64,000 nt of DNA from assembly GCA_006937955.1 (NCBI GenBank), contig SSNP01000035.1:3206301-3270300 (forward strand). The letters run 5' to 3'. Source of the stretch: Pachypanchax playfairii. Taxonomy: Eukaryota > Chordata > Actinopteri > Cyprinodontiformes > Aplocheilidae. Both the position numbers and the translations under genes were made by a program. Below the pieces are notes generated by a model. It ran no database searches, was not told the DNA's origin, and saw nothing but the letters and a program-made list of their open reading frames with translations. Below are positions 24,654 through 38,200 of this stretch, in pieces (the stretch's first letter is position 1; every line of letters starts with the position of its first letter).

Positions 24654-27600
24654 ATGGATAAAAATGCAAACTTGCATCGAGACATTGACGGAGCTTCTTT
24701 GTGTGCGACGATTTCGAATAAAATGGGTGATGTTCACGATGTGGGTGGAGTGAAAGGAACAGCCGACAAATGCAAGAATAGTGAGGCTCATCTCAGTACT
24801 TTGGTCAACGCTGGTTGTGATATCAGCGCCACTGATGTTAGTTCTCCAAGCACCGCTGATGTTATTCACAATGCTGAGAAGTCTGACGTGCCAGAGTTTA
24901 TCGAAGCTCCACCTGCTCAGGAGGAACAGAAGAAGGACATCGATGCGAGCCAGTCCTGGTCTGGGGATCGGATAAGTAACGGGATGGAGCATGAGTCGTC
25001 GGTACTGTCAGAAGAAGACAGTCAGGGTGGTGCCTCAAAGTTAATAAACAGCCAAACCGACGACCCGTCCTCAAATCCCGCCACAGAGACCACAGATCCA
25101 CGAGCTGAGGTTCCCACATGTGGACAAAACGAACCGACAGAACTTGCCAAACCGGCTCATCTGTGTCCGGACGATGAAGCCGCAGCAGACGTTAAACCGA
25201 GACTGTCCGGTGATCACACCTTATCGGAGGGATTACCGAGTGGGAGCGACCCCGATCCCAGCCTCGGTGTTGAGTCCAGAAGCCTTGATTCTTCAGAGTC
25301 CTTCTCCAACCTGAACTCGTGTCCCAGCTCAGAGGGACTGGAGGACAGAGGACTGGCTTTGGCCTTGCAGAACGAGTACAGCTCCGATGGGACAAAGACT
25401 TCGTGTGCTAAAGACCGGGCCGCCGGCCAGTCTATATACCACATTAAGTGGATCAAATGGAGGGAGGAGAACACACCGATCATCACCCAGAACGAGAACG
25501 GTCCCTGTCCATTACTGGCAATCATGAACGTCCTTCTGCTTGCATGGAAGGTAAATGTTCTGACATGCTTACAAAGTTTCACAGTAAATATTAAAGTTGT
25601 TCTGGTGTTTCTCTGATTCTTTTTAATGAATGTCTTTAGTAAACGGTGCATGTCTCTCTTTCAGGTTAAGATTCCACCTATGATGGAAATTATTACTGCA
25701 GAACAACTGATGGAGTATCTTGGTGAGTCTTAGACATCAAAGAAAACTAATATTTGCTCATTAACCTGGACTGGGCCAACCCAAACAAAGAAAGTCAGTC
25801 GCTATCGATTTTTGGATTTCACGTTTACCCATAAACACCCTGCCAATAAGTTTATGTTTTATATCCCCTCCATCGAAGATCAGCTGTTTCCTAACTGATT
25901 TATGTTTGTGTGCAACAAATAACATTTCCCTTCAGGGTTATTGAAGTGTCGGTTGAATTCCATATCTCAGACTCAACAAAGGAAGATGAGAACAGCAGAA
26001 TCCCCCATGAGCAAGTCTTCTGCTGCGGAGGAGGAAATGGGCGCTATCTCTTCTCTCTAGCTGTGTCCTGTTCCAAGCTAACATCATGCTTTAGTTTCAC
26101 AGTGTCAGATTAGCAGCTGCTTTCTTAAAGGTTTTTGTTGTGTTGTTGTGAAGTGTTTGTTTACTTGTTTGTTTGGGTCTTTTTTTCTACTTGGATTGCG
26201 TTTAAATGAAGATTCAACACATTCTACTTGTTTTCTTATGCAGGAAACTTTTTATTAATTGGCCTTTTCACCTTGTGTTTTCGTGCAACTACAGTACACA
26301 AAGTGAGTTTGTTGTTATGAAACCTCTGTGTTACTCTGGATCCCTCGTGTCTGAAGGATCTATAATGACACACACCCATACAGTTCAGTCTTTATCTGGT
26401 GAGGGAGCTTCAAGCAAGAGGAGTCTGTCAATCAGTTCAAACATCTTGTGAAATGAGTTCTGCAGTGTTGTAACTGCAGTTGCTACAGAGTTCGTGAGTG
26501 ACTGATGCCACAGTTTGATTTCTGGTTAATTTGGGGTCTGTAAGTTAAGACTGGACGTCTAGTTCTTGCTGAAGAAATCAATCTGTCTAGATGAGTTTTT
26601 AGGCTCGTAAAGAATGAAGCACTCGAACGGGCTCTTAAAAGCTTTTTTTTTTTTTTTTTCTGAAGGTACTCTTCTCATTCCAAGTGCCTGAGAGTGAATA
26701 ATTTTTTTCTTTTTTTATTGTGCAAATGTTTGTACTTATGGAAACGTCAGTGACAAGTAGTTGCTGGTATTTATTTGAGTAATTTGCCTGAAAACTACGT
26801 GACAGTGCACTGCAATGCTTTCGCCAGTCGCTGATAAATTAATGATACTCTGCAGCAGAACAATCTGAAGAATATTTGTGCACAACTTCAGAAAGAGGAG
26901 AGTCAAACTGTCCCAGCTGCAGGGGAGAATCGATGCATTTGCATGGTTTTCTTTGCCAAACTTGAAATGCCCATCATCAGTAAACTATTCACGAGAAGGC
27001 CATGATATAACTCATGACCTCATGTGTCATGGTCAGCTGTGATTCTAGCTTTTTTTTGTGAAGACATGAAGCAACACATTTGTAGTTCTGATCATCCTAA
27101 AACAAGGTGGTTAACTTTGCAACACCTACTGGGACTTTTTTTTTGCTAATATTTGTAATATTTGTGCTGTGTCATTCAAGTATGTGTAAACACCTCTCAT
27201 TCTCTGCAGGTGATTACATTCTGGAAACCAAGCCTAAAGAGATATCAGAGGCTCAGAGGTTAAACTATGAGCAGGTAAGGCTGATTGACTGTATGTCGTG
27301 TGTTTTCTCTGCTTAATCTGTCTGTTATTAAACTTCAGAGTGTTTGTGGTTTGTAGGGATTTGGGGATGAGCTTGTGTTTCTTCTTTCTGTACCATGTCT
27401 GGAGTTAGTAATTGGGCAAATTTAACACAATTTATGTCACACTGACACTGTCAGAAAATATTGCAGCTGTTTTAATTGGACAAAAAGATGATGTCCTGCT
27501 CAGATGTGTTCTGTGCACCTGCACAGTTCAAACTGATGCAGCTTTGCATGTTTGCATTGAGGCAGCAGGTGTCCAGTAGAATGGAAATAAGCAAACTGTT

Positions 27601-30600
27601 GACTTCAAACCACATGAAACTGTATTTCTGCATTTTTTTTCCCCCCTCCTACTCCGCTATAGGTTGTGTAAGATAAATCTTGCAGGATTCAGGGAACAAC
27701 GTGGGTCAGCAGTGTCAGATTGTGTTGTTTCACATGGCGGCAAATGCTTAGAGATGCATGGTTGGGTTCAGCTTTAGGCTATTACAGAGGCCGGCGAGTG
27801 TGTGTGGTTTACCATGAAAGGCACTTGGAGATGGAGCTCCAGCTTCTCGCTTCCTCCCATCTCCACAGCCGGCCTACGTCGTGGGAGGGGCCTCGCTTCT
27901 TTCCCCCTCTTGCGTGGCAGCACACAAGCACATCTGTGAATGATCAGAAGACACACTTCAGCGAGAGGCGACGAGTAAAAATAACGTTCAGTTTCCTCGT
28001 GGAAGTGTTCCGGAACGGGCTTTCTAAATTTAAGTGGAGCTGAAATACAGTCTCTTAAATAAACCGTCGGCATCTTAGGCATTCGGAGTTGGAGTAAGGG
28101 AGTGGCTTGAGCTTGTGCTGCCTTGTCATTATGGTTGTCTAATCACTGGTCTGAGAGCTGTTTTACATGTGGGTGTCGTCATGTCCATTTGCCATCTGTC
28201 AGCAGTGTGGTTGGATCACACATTTAGAAACTACAGTGTGTGTAGACGTTAGGCAAACTGAAATATCAGAGTCAAACATTCTCTTCTATGATGGACGCAA
28301 ATGTTTTAATTAAGGATTATCGTAAAATGTAAATATCTATTTTCTGGCAGGAAGAAAACTTGTAGACATCACAAGCAAAGTCATTCTATTTATATGTTCA
28401 TCTTGAAAACACATCGTCTTCCACGGGAGAGCCTTAGGATTAAAATAGCAGTTGCTTGGCTGCTCTTTAGCTTTTGTTAAATATTTACCCAGAGGAGCCG
28501 AGGCAGAGAGGGAGTAATTCTGCTCTGCTTTTGTCTCACTGGATCCAGCTTAACAAGGTGATTCATCCATGATGACTGTTCAGCCAGTGGAAGAAATGGA
28601 CCATCCTTTTTTTTTTTTGATAAACTTTTTTTCTTAGTTTGGAGTGATTCGCTGTAACAACTATTCAGATGTCTAAATTTTGCTCTGATTAAAACACATG
28701 GTGCCTCACAGCTTAACTCTGTTTATGAAAGAAAAGATGGCTGATATTTGGCAGGTTGATGTTGGTCTAAATAAACAACAAATAGATGCTTTAATAAAAG
28801 CATGAAGAACAGAATGAGAAGAGTGTTCACAAAGACAAAAAAAATCAATTAAATTATATATATATATATTTTTTTAAGTTAATATCAGGAAAACTAATAA
28901 GACTGAGATGATGAGTCCCATATGGAGAACAGATCGCTGTGTGGGTGAGCAGACTGACTGGAACTCTGCTATCAGTTGTGTAGGTTTATGAGTTTATGAT
29001 GCAATTTAATGTATCTCACAGTAGTTCCTCTTAAAACACACCTACATGTTTCTATATGTACACCGTAAACCCAACATACACGATTCAAAAAAGTTGTGAC
29101 GCTGTAAAGCGTAAATAAAATTGATTGCAATGGTTTGCAAATCTCATACCGTCATATTTTATTCCCAGTAGAACATAAACAACACATAAGATGTTGAAAT
29201 TGAGATGTTTTACCATCTGATAGAACGTATGAGCTCATTTGGAATTTGGTGGCAGCAACACATCCAAAAACTGGAATATGTGAGGCAACAAAAGGCTGGA
29301 AAAATAACTTAATCACCTGGATGTTGATGATATTATTCGATGCAGATGGTAGGATCTTCAGCGTCTTAGCAGTTTTACACTGAGGAACATTTTTCTCAAA
29401 TTGTTTCACCGTTTTTAGACTTGATNATAAGAGACAGTGGTGAACCTCTGCCCAGCTTTACATCTGAGCGCCTCTGCCTCTCTAAAATGATCCTGTTACA
29501 CTCAGTCATGTTACTGAGCTGCTGCCAGTTAAATGCTCCTCCAGCTGTTTGTAATTGTGCAAGTTACTTTCTGACACTTTTGTTGCCTCCGTTCCAACTT
29601 TTTTTTTTAGATGTCGCTTCCATCAAATTCAGAATTAGAGGTTTTCAGCTGGTCCTAAATTGCTGGCTGATGGTAATGTTTACGCTCGGAATGCAGCGTG
29701 GGAGAAGATCATTTCTTGAAATCAGAACCTTTTTTTCTTTCACACACGTGATGTGGCTGATGATTTATTGTGGGAATTACTGCACAGTAATAACCTGTTG
29801 CGTTTCGACTAGAACCGTCATGTTAAGGAAAGAAGGCATTTGTGGAACTACTATTTAATTGAATCTCCTCTGGATCGGGATGATGACTAAATTTTGGAAG
29901 CAAATCAACAGAGAGAGGAGAGAGTCTGGGGCAGGGAGGTCTAGAATCTCCAACTTTTACATCGGAGAACACTGAAAGTTCTCAGCAGAACAGCTAATGT
30001 TACACTGTGGAACGATATCCAAGTCAAACTGAATGTGAGTGATTCAGCACTAATCATCTGATCTGCAGACGCTCGTCTGCCGTCGGAGCCCCTCTGCCCC
30101 AAAGAGACGAGATGTGTTGCTTTCTGCTAATCCTGCGATCCCTGCTGCCCATATAAGCATCTTAATCCACACTTATATCAGCAGGCAGCGGCTTTCAGAT
30201 CCATTTCAAATGTCAAAAAGGAAAAGTGCAATCACACTCCGCAGTGCACACATTGCACTTTATCAGGATCATATTACATCACAGAGAATAAAGTTTCACA
30301 TTCCTTTTGTAGACGGTTTATGTCGCCCGACTTTAGTGTAAAAAATAGGGAAATTATATAAATATGTAAATTGTTGTTAATATAAATGAATGTTACTGTG
30401 TTACAAATAACAGCTGATTGTCATGTTTCCAAGGTATGCAGACCAGATGTTTGGGACCGAAAGCCCCGCCCACTCACACATGATCATGTTATTTTAAGCA
30501 TCAAATTACTAAAAGCAGTAAACTGCAGAAAAATGAATATTAAAACATGCAGCATCAAGTTAAGAACTAGTTGAATCAGTCAACACCTGGAAAAAAAATG

Positions 30601-33600
30601 ATGTAAGATGTATTTTTATATATTAGTCCTGTTTGTTTATATGTCGGGGCGGGACTTAAATCTTTTACCACAGCCAGCCACTAGGGGGCTTTTGTTTTTT
30701 GTTTTTTTATTCTCTTATTACTGTGTCCAGTAAGGATGCAGTCTGTTGTTGAGATAATAAAAATATCTATTTTTAACAAAATGCTCAGTGTCTTGTGTTT
30801 GACAGCTCACTCAGTTTGTCGAAACGTTGAATTTAGCAGTTAAAATAAGTGAAACAAGCAGTGTGATGGATTCATGCATGAATATGTTGTTCAGCTGTCA
30901 TGGTGAGTTCAGATGTGCGGCTTACCATCCCACATACACTAACGCAGGCTTTTAAACCGATGGATGGACTCTGCTCTTTGGCCTGCTGGGTTCTATATCC
31001 AAAATTTACTTAAAGAATTTTTAAGACGGTTCTCTGCCTCAGCACAGTCTATTTTAGAACAACATGTGTTCAAAGAAGACGACGGCATTTCTGGATCTTG
31101 TTTCTGTATTTATGTGTTCCATTGGACTGGATGCAGCAACCAGCTGAGTTCCATCTCTGCAGTTTTAGGGAGTGTTACTTGTTTAGACATTCAGATGTGA
31201 TTTATTTATCTGGGGTTTTGATCCTTTATGGATTTGTTTTGACACTAAGTGAAGTTGGAGAGTTGTAGCATAGAAAACCTGATCTGAGTGCAAACTCTGT
31301 GCTGCAGAGTTCCTCACAAACAGCCTCGTAGAGGATTTCAAAGTAAAATTTCCAAAGTTAATTGAACAAAATAAAGTCATAACCAGATGAATAAATTATC
31401 TGATCTGTGTGTTTCTAGAACATGAGCGACGCCATGGCGGTGCTGCACAAGCTGCAGACGGGTCTGGATGTGAATGTGAAGTTCACGGGGGTGCGAGTGT
31501 TTGAGTACACCCCAGAATGCATCGTGTTTGATCTGCTCGACATCCCTCTTTACCACGGCTGGCTTGTGGACCCCCAGGTGAGCTGGATCTTGTTTTCTCT
31601 TTAACTCCTGGAAAAGCAGCGTTTTTATTCTCATCCTGTTTTGGAACACAGAAACCTGAAGCCTATTTTCACACTTATTTTTGACTTTAGATGTTACGAC
31701 CCAGTTAGCCGACTGGCTGGAATCTGACTGTTGGTTATTTGGAGATATTTTATGTTGCTATTCTCTCATGCAGAAATCTAAATAAACAAAGTAAATAAAT
31801 AAGATTCGCAGTAAATACACTCACCGGCCACTTTATTAGGTACACCTGTCCAACTGCTCGTTAACACTTAATTTCTAATCAGCCAATCACATGGCGGCAA
31901 CTCAGTGCATTTAGGCATGTACACATGGTCAAGACAATCTCCTGCAGTTCAAACCGAGCATCAGTATGGGGAAGAAAGGTGATTTGAGTGACTTTGAACG
32001 TGGCATGGTTGTTGGTGCCAGAATGGCTGGTCTGAGTATTTCAGAAACTGCTGATCTACTGGGATTTTCACGCACAACCATCTCTAGGGTTTACAGAGAA
32101 TGGTCCGAAAAAGAAAAAATATCCAGTGAGCGGCAGTTCTGTGGGCGGAAATGCCTTGTTGATGCCAGAGGTCAGAGGAGAATGGCCAGACTGGTTCGAG
32201 CTGATAGAAAGGCAACAGTGACTCAAATAACCACTCGTTACAACCAAGGTAGGCAGAAGAGCATCTCTGAACGCACAGTACGTCGAACTTTGAGGCAGAT
32301 GGGCTACAGCAGCAGAAGACCACGCCGGGTGCCACTCCTTTCAGCTAAGAACAGGAAACTGAGGCTACAATTTGCACAAGCTCATCGAAATTGGACAATA
32401 GAAGATTGGAAAAACGTTGCCTGGTCTGATGAGTCTCGATTTCTGCTGCGACATTCGGATGGTAGGGTCAGAATTTGGCGTTAGGGTTAGGATACTTGTG
32501 GAAATGTCTTAACTGTTACATGAGCAGACGATGTGACTGTAGTTAGCAGGCTGTCAGTTTGTTGACATCAAATATATTTTATTATAAGGAGTTTTTTTAA
32601 AGCTGTTATTAATTGATTTTGTATTTTCTCCATTGTTCCTTTTTAACATATTTTCTGTCTCGTTGCCACTTTGTCATATTGTTTAAGGTACGTTTGTGCC
32701 ACTGTAGATTAGATCAGATTAATTAATTAATAACATAATAGTATTTTAGGAATACACTCTCAGTGGGTGTCAGTGCATGGAGGGAGACACAAGAAACCAA
32801 TATGGTGGCTTCTGTGCAACTTTCTTTGTTGAATCTTCTCACAGTTTTCTATCTTTGTGTGCAGATGCATGACATTGTCAAGGCAGTGGGCAACTGTAGC
32901 TACAACCAGCTGGTGGAGAAGATAATATCCTGCAAACAGTCAGACAACAGCGAGCTAGCAGGAGAAGGTGGGAGCTTCTGGTCACTCCTCCTCCTTGTGT
33001 TCTTATCTTCACTTGGTTTTGATTGACAGGACCAGATGAACACAGCCAGAATCACCCACTTAATAATAATACGTTTGGAATAGTTATTTTAGTTATTTGG
33101 CACATTTTATTCCATGTTTACTGAGACAAACTGTGTAGAACCACAGGCTGAGTAGAATTAAACCAGGGCAGGCGTGAGTAATTATTAAGTGACCTACTTC
33201 TTTAGCTCAGAGTTTCCTCAGCAGATGTCTGTAACTTCTCAACCAAATGTCTGTTCGGTCAGTTTGTTTTTTCTCTCTTGTAGTTTCACATTTGTATCAT
33301 GACTAGCGGGATGCTGGCGGCGCCGTCGCTCGTTTAAAAGGACGTGTAGAATTTGTTGATTGAAGCTAATATGTCTTATGAACATAACTGAAAGCTAATA
33401 AGAAGAAAAAAATCTGAATCATATAGAAATCAGTAGTTTCCAGTCTGTCTGCATCTCCTGTGAAATAAAAGGTGTTTCAGTGTTTCTCCCTCGTCTTCTC
33501 GTGTCTCAGGCATCGTAGCCGAGCAGTTTCTGAACAGCACGGCCACTCAGCTGACGTACCACGGCTTGTGTGAGCTCACGTCCACCGTGCAGGAAGGAGA

Positions 33601-35268
33601 ACTCTGTGTCTTTTTCAGGAATAACCACTTCAGCACTATGATCAGATACAAGGTAAACACAGTGTCGGACGCTTCAGGAGTCTTTGTGCAGCTGGAACGA
33701 AGTTTGAGATCAGTTTTTAGACCAGATTCTGTAAGTGTCTGAGTCCCATCTGTAACAGTCCCGGTTCCCAGCTGGCTTAACATGCAACTGCAGCTGGAAC
33801 AGACCTTTCCTGTTATCTACAGCAGGGGAAGTGCGAGCTGCCAACTTTTATTTTGCAAAGCGTGCTATTGTTGCCAATGCAAGCACCGGTGTGCCTATCT
33901 GATAATACTCACACACAAACTCAAGACCACCTCCTCTTTTCTATGTACATGAACACACAGACACAGGGATTAAAACTCTAAGCATCTCTACTGAAGTCAG
34001 TAAAAATGCTTCTACCATTGTTGTCCAGGGTCAGCTGTACCTGCTGGTTACAGATCAGGGTTTCCTGACCGAGGAGAAGGTCGTCTGGGAGAGTCTGCAC
34101 AACGTCGACGGAGATGGAAACTTCTGCGATTCCGAGTTCCGACTTCGACCTCCTTCCGATCCAGAGACTGTGTACTGTGGTCAGCAGGATCAGATAGACC
34201 AGGTCTGAGCACACCGGTGCACACAAGACCAGCAAAAGCAGTGATAAACTACCTTTACTCATGTCTAATGGTTAAAACAGACTCGGACCTTCTGTGAAGC
34301 CAAAACAATTCAGTTACTTTCCGTTGGTAAAACGGATCTTTATTCAGAGTAACAAATACCATCATGTTATTTTAAAATGCTGTTACTTCCTAGAAAAGTA
34401 TATTTAGGAACAAAAAAGGGAACTTTAACAAGAACACACAGTTGATAAGGTCAATAACTTTTAAATTGTCTAATGAGAACACAAGTGATGAGTTCTTTTT
34501 ATGTGTTTCTCACCAGGACTATCTGATGGCGCTGTCGCTGCAGCAGGAGCAGCAAAGCCAAGACCTGCAGTGGGAGCAGCTCCCCGAAGGCATCAGTGAC
34601 CTGGAACTGGCAAAAAAGCTTCAGGAGGAGGAGGACCGACGAGCCTCTCAGTACTACCAGGAGCAAGAGCAGGAGCAGGCTGCAGCTGCAGCTGCGCAGG
34701 TACAGGTGGCCGTCGTTTCTGACGTGGAGCAAAAAGAAGAGATTGTGGGGTTTTTTTTTTTAATCCAGAGGAGTCAAACCAGGAATTCTGTTACTAAATA
34801 TACAAATTGAAGGTTTTACAAGTGATGTGGGAAACTGATCTGTAGCTGCACAAACAGTCAGACCAATCCAAATCTGAGAATCCTTTTAGAAGAACAAGAG
34901 AACATGAACCACCTGGTGTCTTTTCACTTCAAAGTTTAGAAGCCAGCAGCAGGTCTTTGATTATTTCAGCAAGACCACGCCAGACCAGGTTCTGCACACT
35001 TGAAAAATCTGAAGTGATTCTGCATTTCTCTGCTTTTCATCCACTTTTTGCATTTGATCCTAACTTGTCTGGATCTCTCCTGTTTGTGCAGCAGGATCCT
35101 GCGGAGGGAGGCGAGGCTGGTAGAGGAGCAGGAGGAGCAGCAGCAGGGGGAGGTGCCGGGACTGCAGCGGCAGCGGGATCCACCCCCAGCCCGGGAAAAC
35201 AACCATCAGGTGGGGAGCGCAAAGCCAAGAAGGAAACGAAAGATAAAGACAAGTGTGTAATTTTGTAA
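24654..35268 (+). CDS. mindy2: MINDY2 (FAM63B) K48-ubiquitin-chain deubiquitinase, complete, 9 exons
   Basis: Cysteine deubiquitinase that trims long K48-linked ubiquitin chains. Coding exons: 24654-25550, 25665-25722, 27210-27274, 31419-31577, 32865-32967, 33510-33652, 34029-34202, 34517-34699, 35092-35268; 1959 nt, 652 aa, all phases close. The start is ATG 24654 (purine at -3, G at +4); an upstream in-frame GTG at 24642 is not used as a start here. Residues 1-250 are acidic, low-complexity and divergent. The catalytic domain opens at IYHIKWI, with QNENGPCPLLAI giving oxyanion Gln279 and nucleophile Cys285, and RNNHFS giving His467. Exon 8 carries the MIU-type ubiquitin-binding helices (DYLMALSLQQEQ, LELAKKLQEEEDRRASQYY). 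Exon 9 is Gly/Ala-rich and ends CVIL, a CaaX box that suggests geranylgeranylation and membrane attachment. Introns 3 and 4 carry transposons. Confidence 0.97.
25723..27209 (+). other. mindy2 intron 2, no feature seen
   Basis: About 1.5 kb of AT-rich intron with homopolymer T runs near 26640 and 26700. No exon or transposon recognised. Confidence 0.45.
29080..29640. mobile_element. Degraded non-autonomous DNA transposon-like repeat
   Basis: The left end AAAAAAGTTGTGACGCTGTA, then TTTGCAAATCTCATA and GGCAGCAACACATC, and the right-hand GTGGTGAACCTCTGCCC and TTCCAACTTTTTT follow, in order, a repeat that is very common in fish genomes. No transposase is present. It lies in mindy2 intron 3. Family assignment is from memory only. 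Confidence 0.55.
29426..29437. other. Single N plus Tn5 mosaic-end-like 11-mer
   Basis: One N at 29426 is followed at once by ATAAGAGACAG, the terminal 11 nt of the Tn5/Nextera mosaic end. It replaces the sequence expected in the surrounding repeat. Probably an adapter left in the assembly. Confidence 0.5.
31818..32480 (+). mobile_element. 3'-truncated Tc1-like transposon with intact transposase N-terminal half
   Basis: It begins after TA with the terminal repeat CACTCACCGGCCACTTTATT. An uninterrupted frame from ATG 31966 (172 codons, ends 32484) encodes MGKKGDLSDFERGMVVGARM, paired helix-turn-helix DNA-binding motifs and the first catalytic Asp in WSDESRF. Homology stops right after RVRIWR, so the second Asp, the Glu and the right terminal repeat are gone. 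The element is a non-functional half copy in mindy2 intron 4, but comparatively young because the frame is intact. Confidence 0.88.
35092..35094 (+). promoter_or_regulatory. Tandem (NAGNAG) splice acceptor of mindy2 exon 9
   Basis: The exon begins at GTGCAGCAG|GAT. Either AG can serve as acceptor, giving or omitting one Gln codon without a frame change. Confidence 0.55.
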
Positions 35269-38200
35269 CACACAGCGTGTCTGTGTGAGTGTTTATCTGT
35301 GTAAATGGAGACAGTATCTGTTTCTGGACTGGACACACGACGTGCAGCTCCTGCTTGACCACAAACAAAGGGAAGGAGGATCGGCTGTTCCCAAACCACT
35401 GGTGCCTGCTATCCTCTGTCCTCAGTGGAACCTGAACATCACAGGACGGGACAACAACAACTACCCCTGATCTTTCATAGAATCAGCCAAACTTTCTTAC
35501 ACGTTGCTCACCGCACGAAATTTATGACGTGGGGTGAAATTTAACGGATTTTATACAAAATGTCCATCACATAAAAACTCATCCATGTCTCACGGGTTCT
35601 TTTCCATTCCATTTTCACTTAAGCAGCTTTATAAGCTTTTTTGTACATTCATATTTATACAACATCAACTTTTTTTTTTTTTTTTTGATCAGCTATTGAT
35701 GCCAAGATTCCTTTCGTTTATGTTACAGTAGCGTTTTTTTCTTTATAAGCTGAAAAGGGATTTAGTTTTCTTGCCGAATAGAAATCATTGTTCGCATCAA
35801 GATAGATTTTAGATGCCAGACTGTAGCTGCGTTTCGATCGCAGCTCTCTTTCAGATTTGCCTTACCAGACTGAAGCAACGTATTTTGGTTTATTTTGTTC
35901 GTGCAGTATGTTTCTGGGACATGATGGCGTGCATTCACTCACAGCTGTAAAAAGTTTCAGTTTGAAAAGTGTTTTGTTACTAAATTTTGATTTTTTTTTT
36001 TTCACAAAAACTCCATTAAGGACGTCTTGTTGTTCTTGTGCGATGTTTTGCTGATTAGCGTTCAGAGTGAGTTGAAAGGCCCGTCTTTTTTTTTTTTTTT
36101 TTTAATTGTTACATTTTTGAAGAAATAAGATGTTTTGTTTTGTGCTGAAACCGTCTTCATCACTCCTGAACGTAGAGATTTTGGTGACAAATTAAAGGTA
36201 AAACCTGAATCCTGCAGAAATCACCTAAAACAAAATAATTTCAAGTTTTTGTAATGAAAAAATTCCTCCTGGTGAAAGGAATGTCTCCACCTGCAGGACA
36301 CAACGAACAGCACGAGACTCAGAGCTTCAACTAAAATTATTATTAAAGCATCAAAATAAGAAACTGCAGCATGACACGAACATGTTTTTAGTCCAAACTT
36401 GGTTGTAAAGGTTCTTCCTTCAGTTTGTCACCTGATCGTTTCTCTATTATCAGGTTCTGAAAATCAATCAAATGTTCCGTTAACTTGTTTTTACATACGT
36501 TGAACGCGGGATTCTAAATCCGTGTCATCAGTAGATTTATTCATCAGGCGTTCACCTTCTTACTAAAACTTTAAAAAGGCTTAAATTAGATATTTATAGC
36601 ATTTAAGGTGTAAATGTAAAATTTCACAGGATGCAAATTCAGAAGTTTTTGGTCTCATGTTTCAGCTTGTGTGTGCGTTTCACTGCGACACTGAGCACGC
36701 TGACACTCCATGTACATACTGACCTTCGTTTTTATGATGGATTTAGCTCGTTTGTTCGTGCCATTTCTTGTACCACAGGACTTCCTCCTGAGACATTTTT
36801 TTCTACCTGTACATTCCAGCTGGATGCCTTGATTCAGGCCCTGCCTGTTGCAGACACAGAAGGTCTCTGCTGTGCTTGTAAAGTGGTCTCTGATTCAGTT
36901 TTTACCCACTGAGACTGTTTTCTGTGTGGGGAAACTTTTCTTCTGAGTGTTTGCTCGACTCAATTTTGAGACAATCCATGCGTTTTCCATAACACAACTA
37001 CTCTCGTGCTTTTATTTTGAAGGGGCACATCTTTATGTGTCTTTTCTCCATGAAAGGCACAGTTCCTTAGCCTGCAGTTACTAATATCTGTCTAAGTACA
37101 CTCACACAACTCTGACACACTCAAGAATTTAACACTATCGTACATTAACTAGCTGCCCAAGTAAAACGCTCGTCGGACAGCATGAAGGAACATCAGATTT
37201 ATGCACTTTTCATCAAATTCAGAGCTTTTTAAAGGATTCTTAACCCATTATTTTCTCTCATCTTCATCTCGGCCCGTTAGGAGAACAAATGAAACATTCC
37301 AATCAAGTTTTGTAGAATCAGCATTTTATTTAAAACAGTTTGGATTGTTTTTCTGTTGGCTGGTGTTTGTTTGACTGACATGGCACATGTTTTTTTTTTT
37401 CTTTTTTTATTTAAGATGTACTAATGTGCATTAACTTGCTGTTTTCGGTCTTTATTACCACCATCTGTTTATTTTTGCTTGTTTTTGTTTCACCCCTGGC
37501 TTCTTACGATGAATCAATCAGAAGGATTTTGTGTGTTCGGTGTCTCTCAAAGTGGATTCTTGTTGTAAAGTGATCGTGGGGTCAATGCTGTAAAAGAAAA
37601 AGTGATCGTGGAACATATATAGATATATATAGATATAATTTTTTGCAGTTGGTTTTGCACTGTTACGTTGATATGCACTAATAGAAAAGAAACATACCTC
37701 ATTTTTCTATAGAACCCTAAATTTTGCAAGAGTGCTATTGCTCTTTGGGTACCTTTAAAAAACAAACAGACAAAGCTGAATAATTAACTCTCATGTTGGT
37801 AGCAGTCACTATTAAACCAGGTGAATATTTGTCAAAGGGCTGTTAAAAGGTTTTAGCTTCAAATGAAAGAGTTAATTTGTCGAAAGGTCGCTCCAATTCA
37901 ATAGAACTTGCTGCAATTGAACACGCTGCTCAGGTTAGTGGTACATTCATACCAATCAGAAGGCTACAAGTATAATAGTTATACGTAAGGATAGACGTCA
38001 TCTGAAAATCCTTTTCTATTTTTCATAAATGTGGAAGGTTAAATCCTGGTACGGAGCTTAAAGGTTGGTAGGTGTACTCCTAATTTCAGTAGTTTGTTTT
38101 ATTCTGGTCCATTGTTACACTACAAAAAGTTTTCTAAGCTGATGTGTGAAGAGGTGAGTGTAGCAGAGGGAGCCGTTCATTCTTCTATATGAGACACATC

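Noticed and set aside
35048..35399. Overlapping open frames (RREARLVEEQEEQ on plus, Pro/Ala-rich on minus) over mindy2 exon 9
   Set aside because: Low-complexity GC-rich codons leave all frames open; only one frame joins exon 8 in phase and ends in the family's CVIL.
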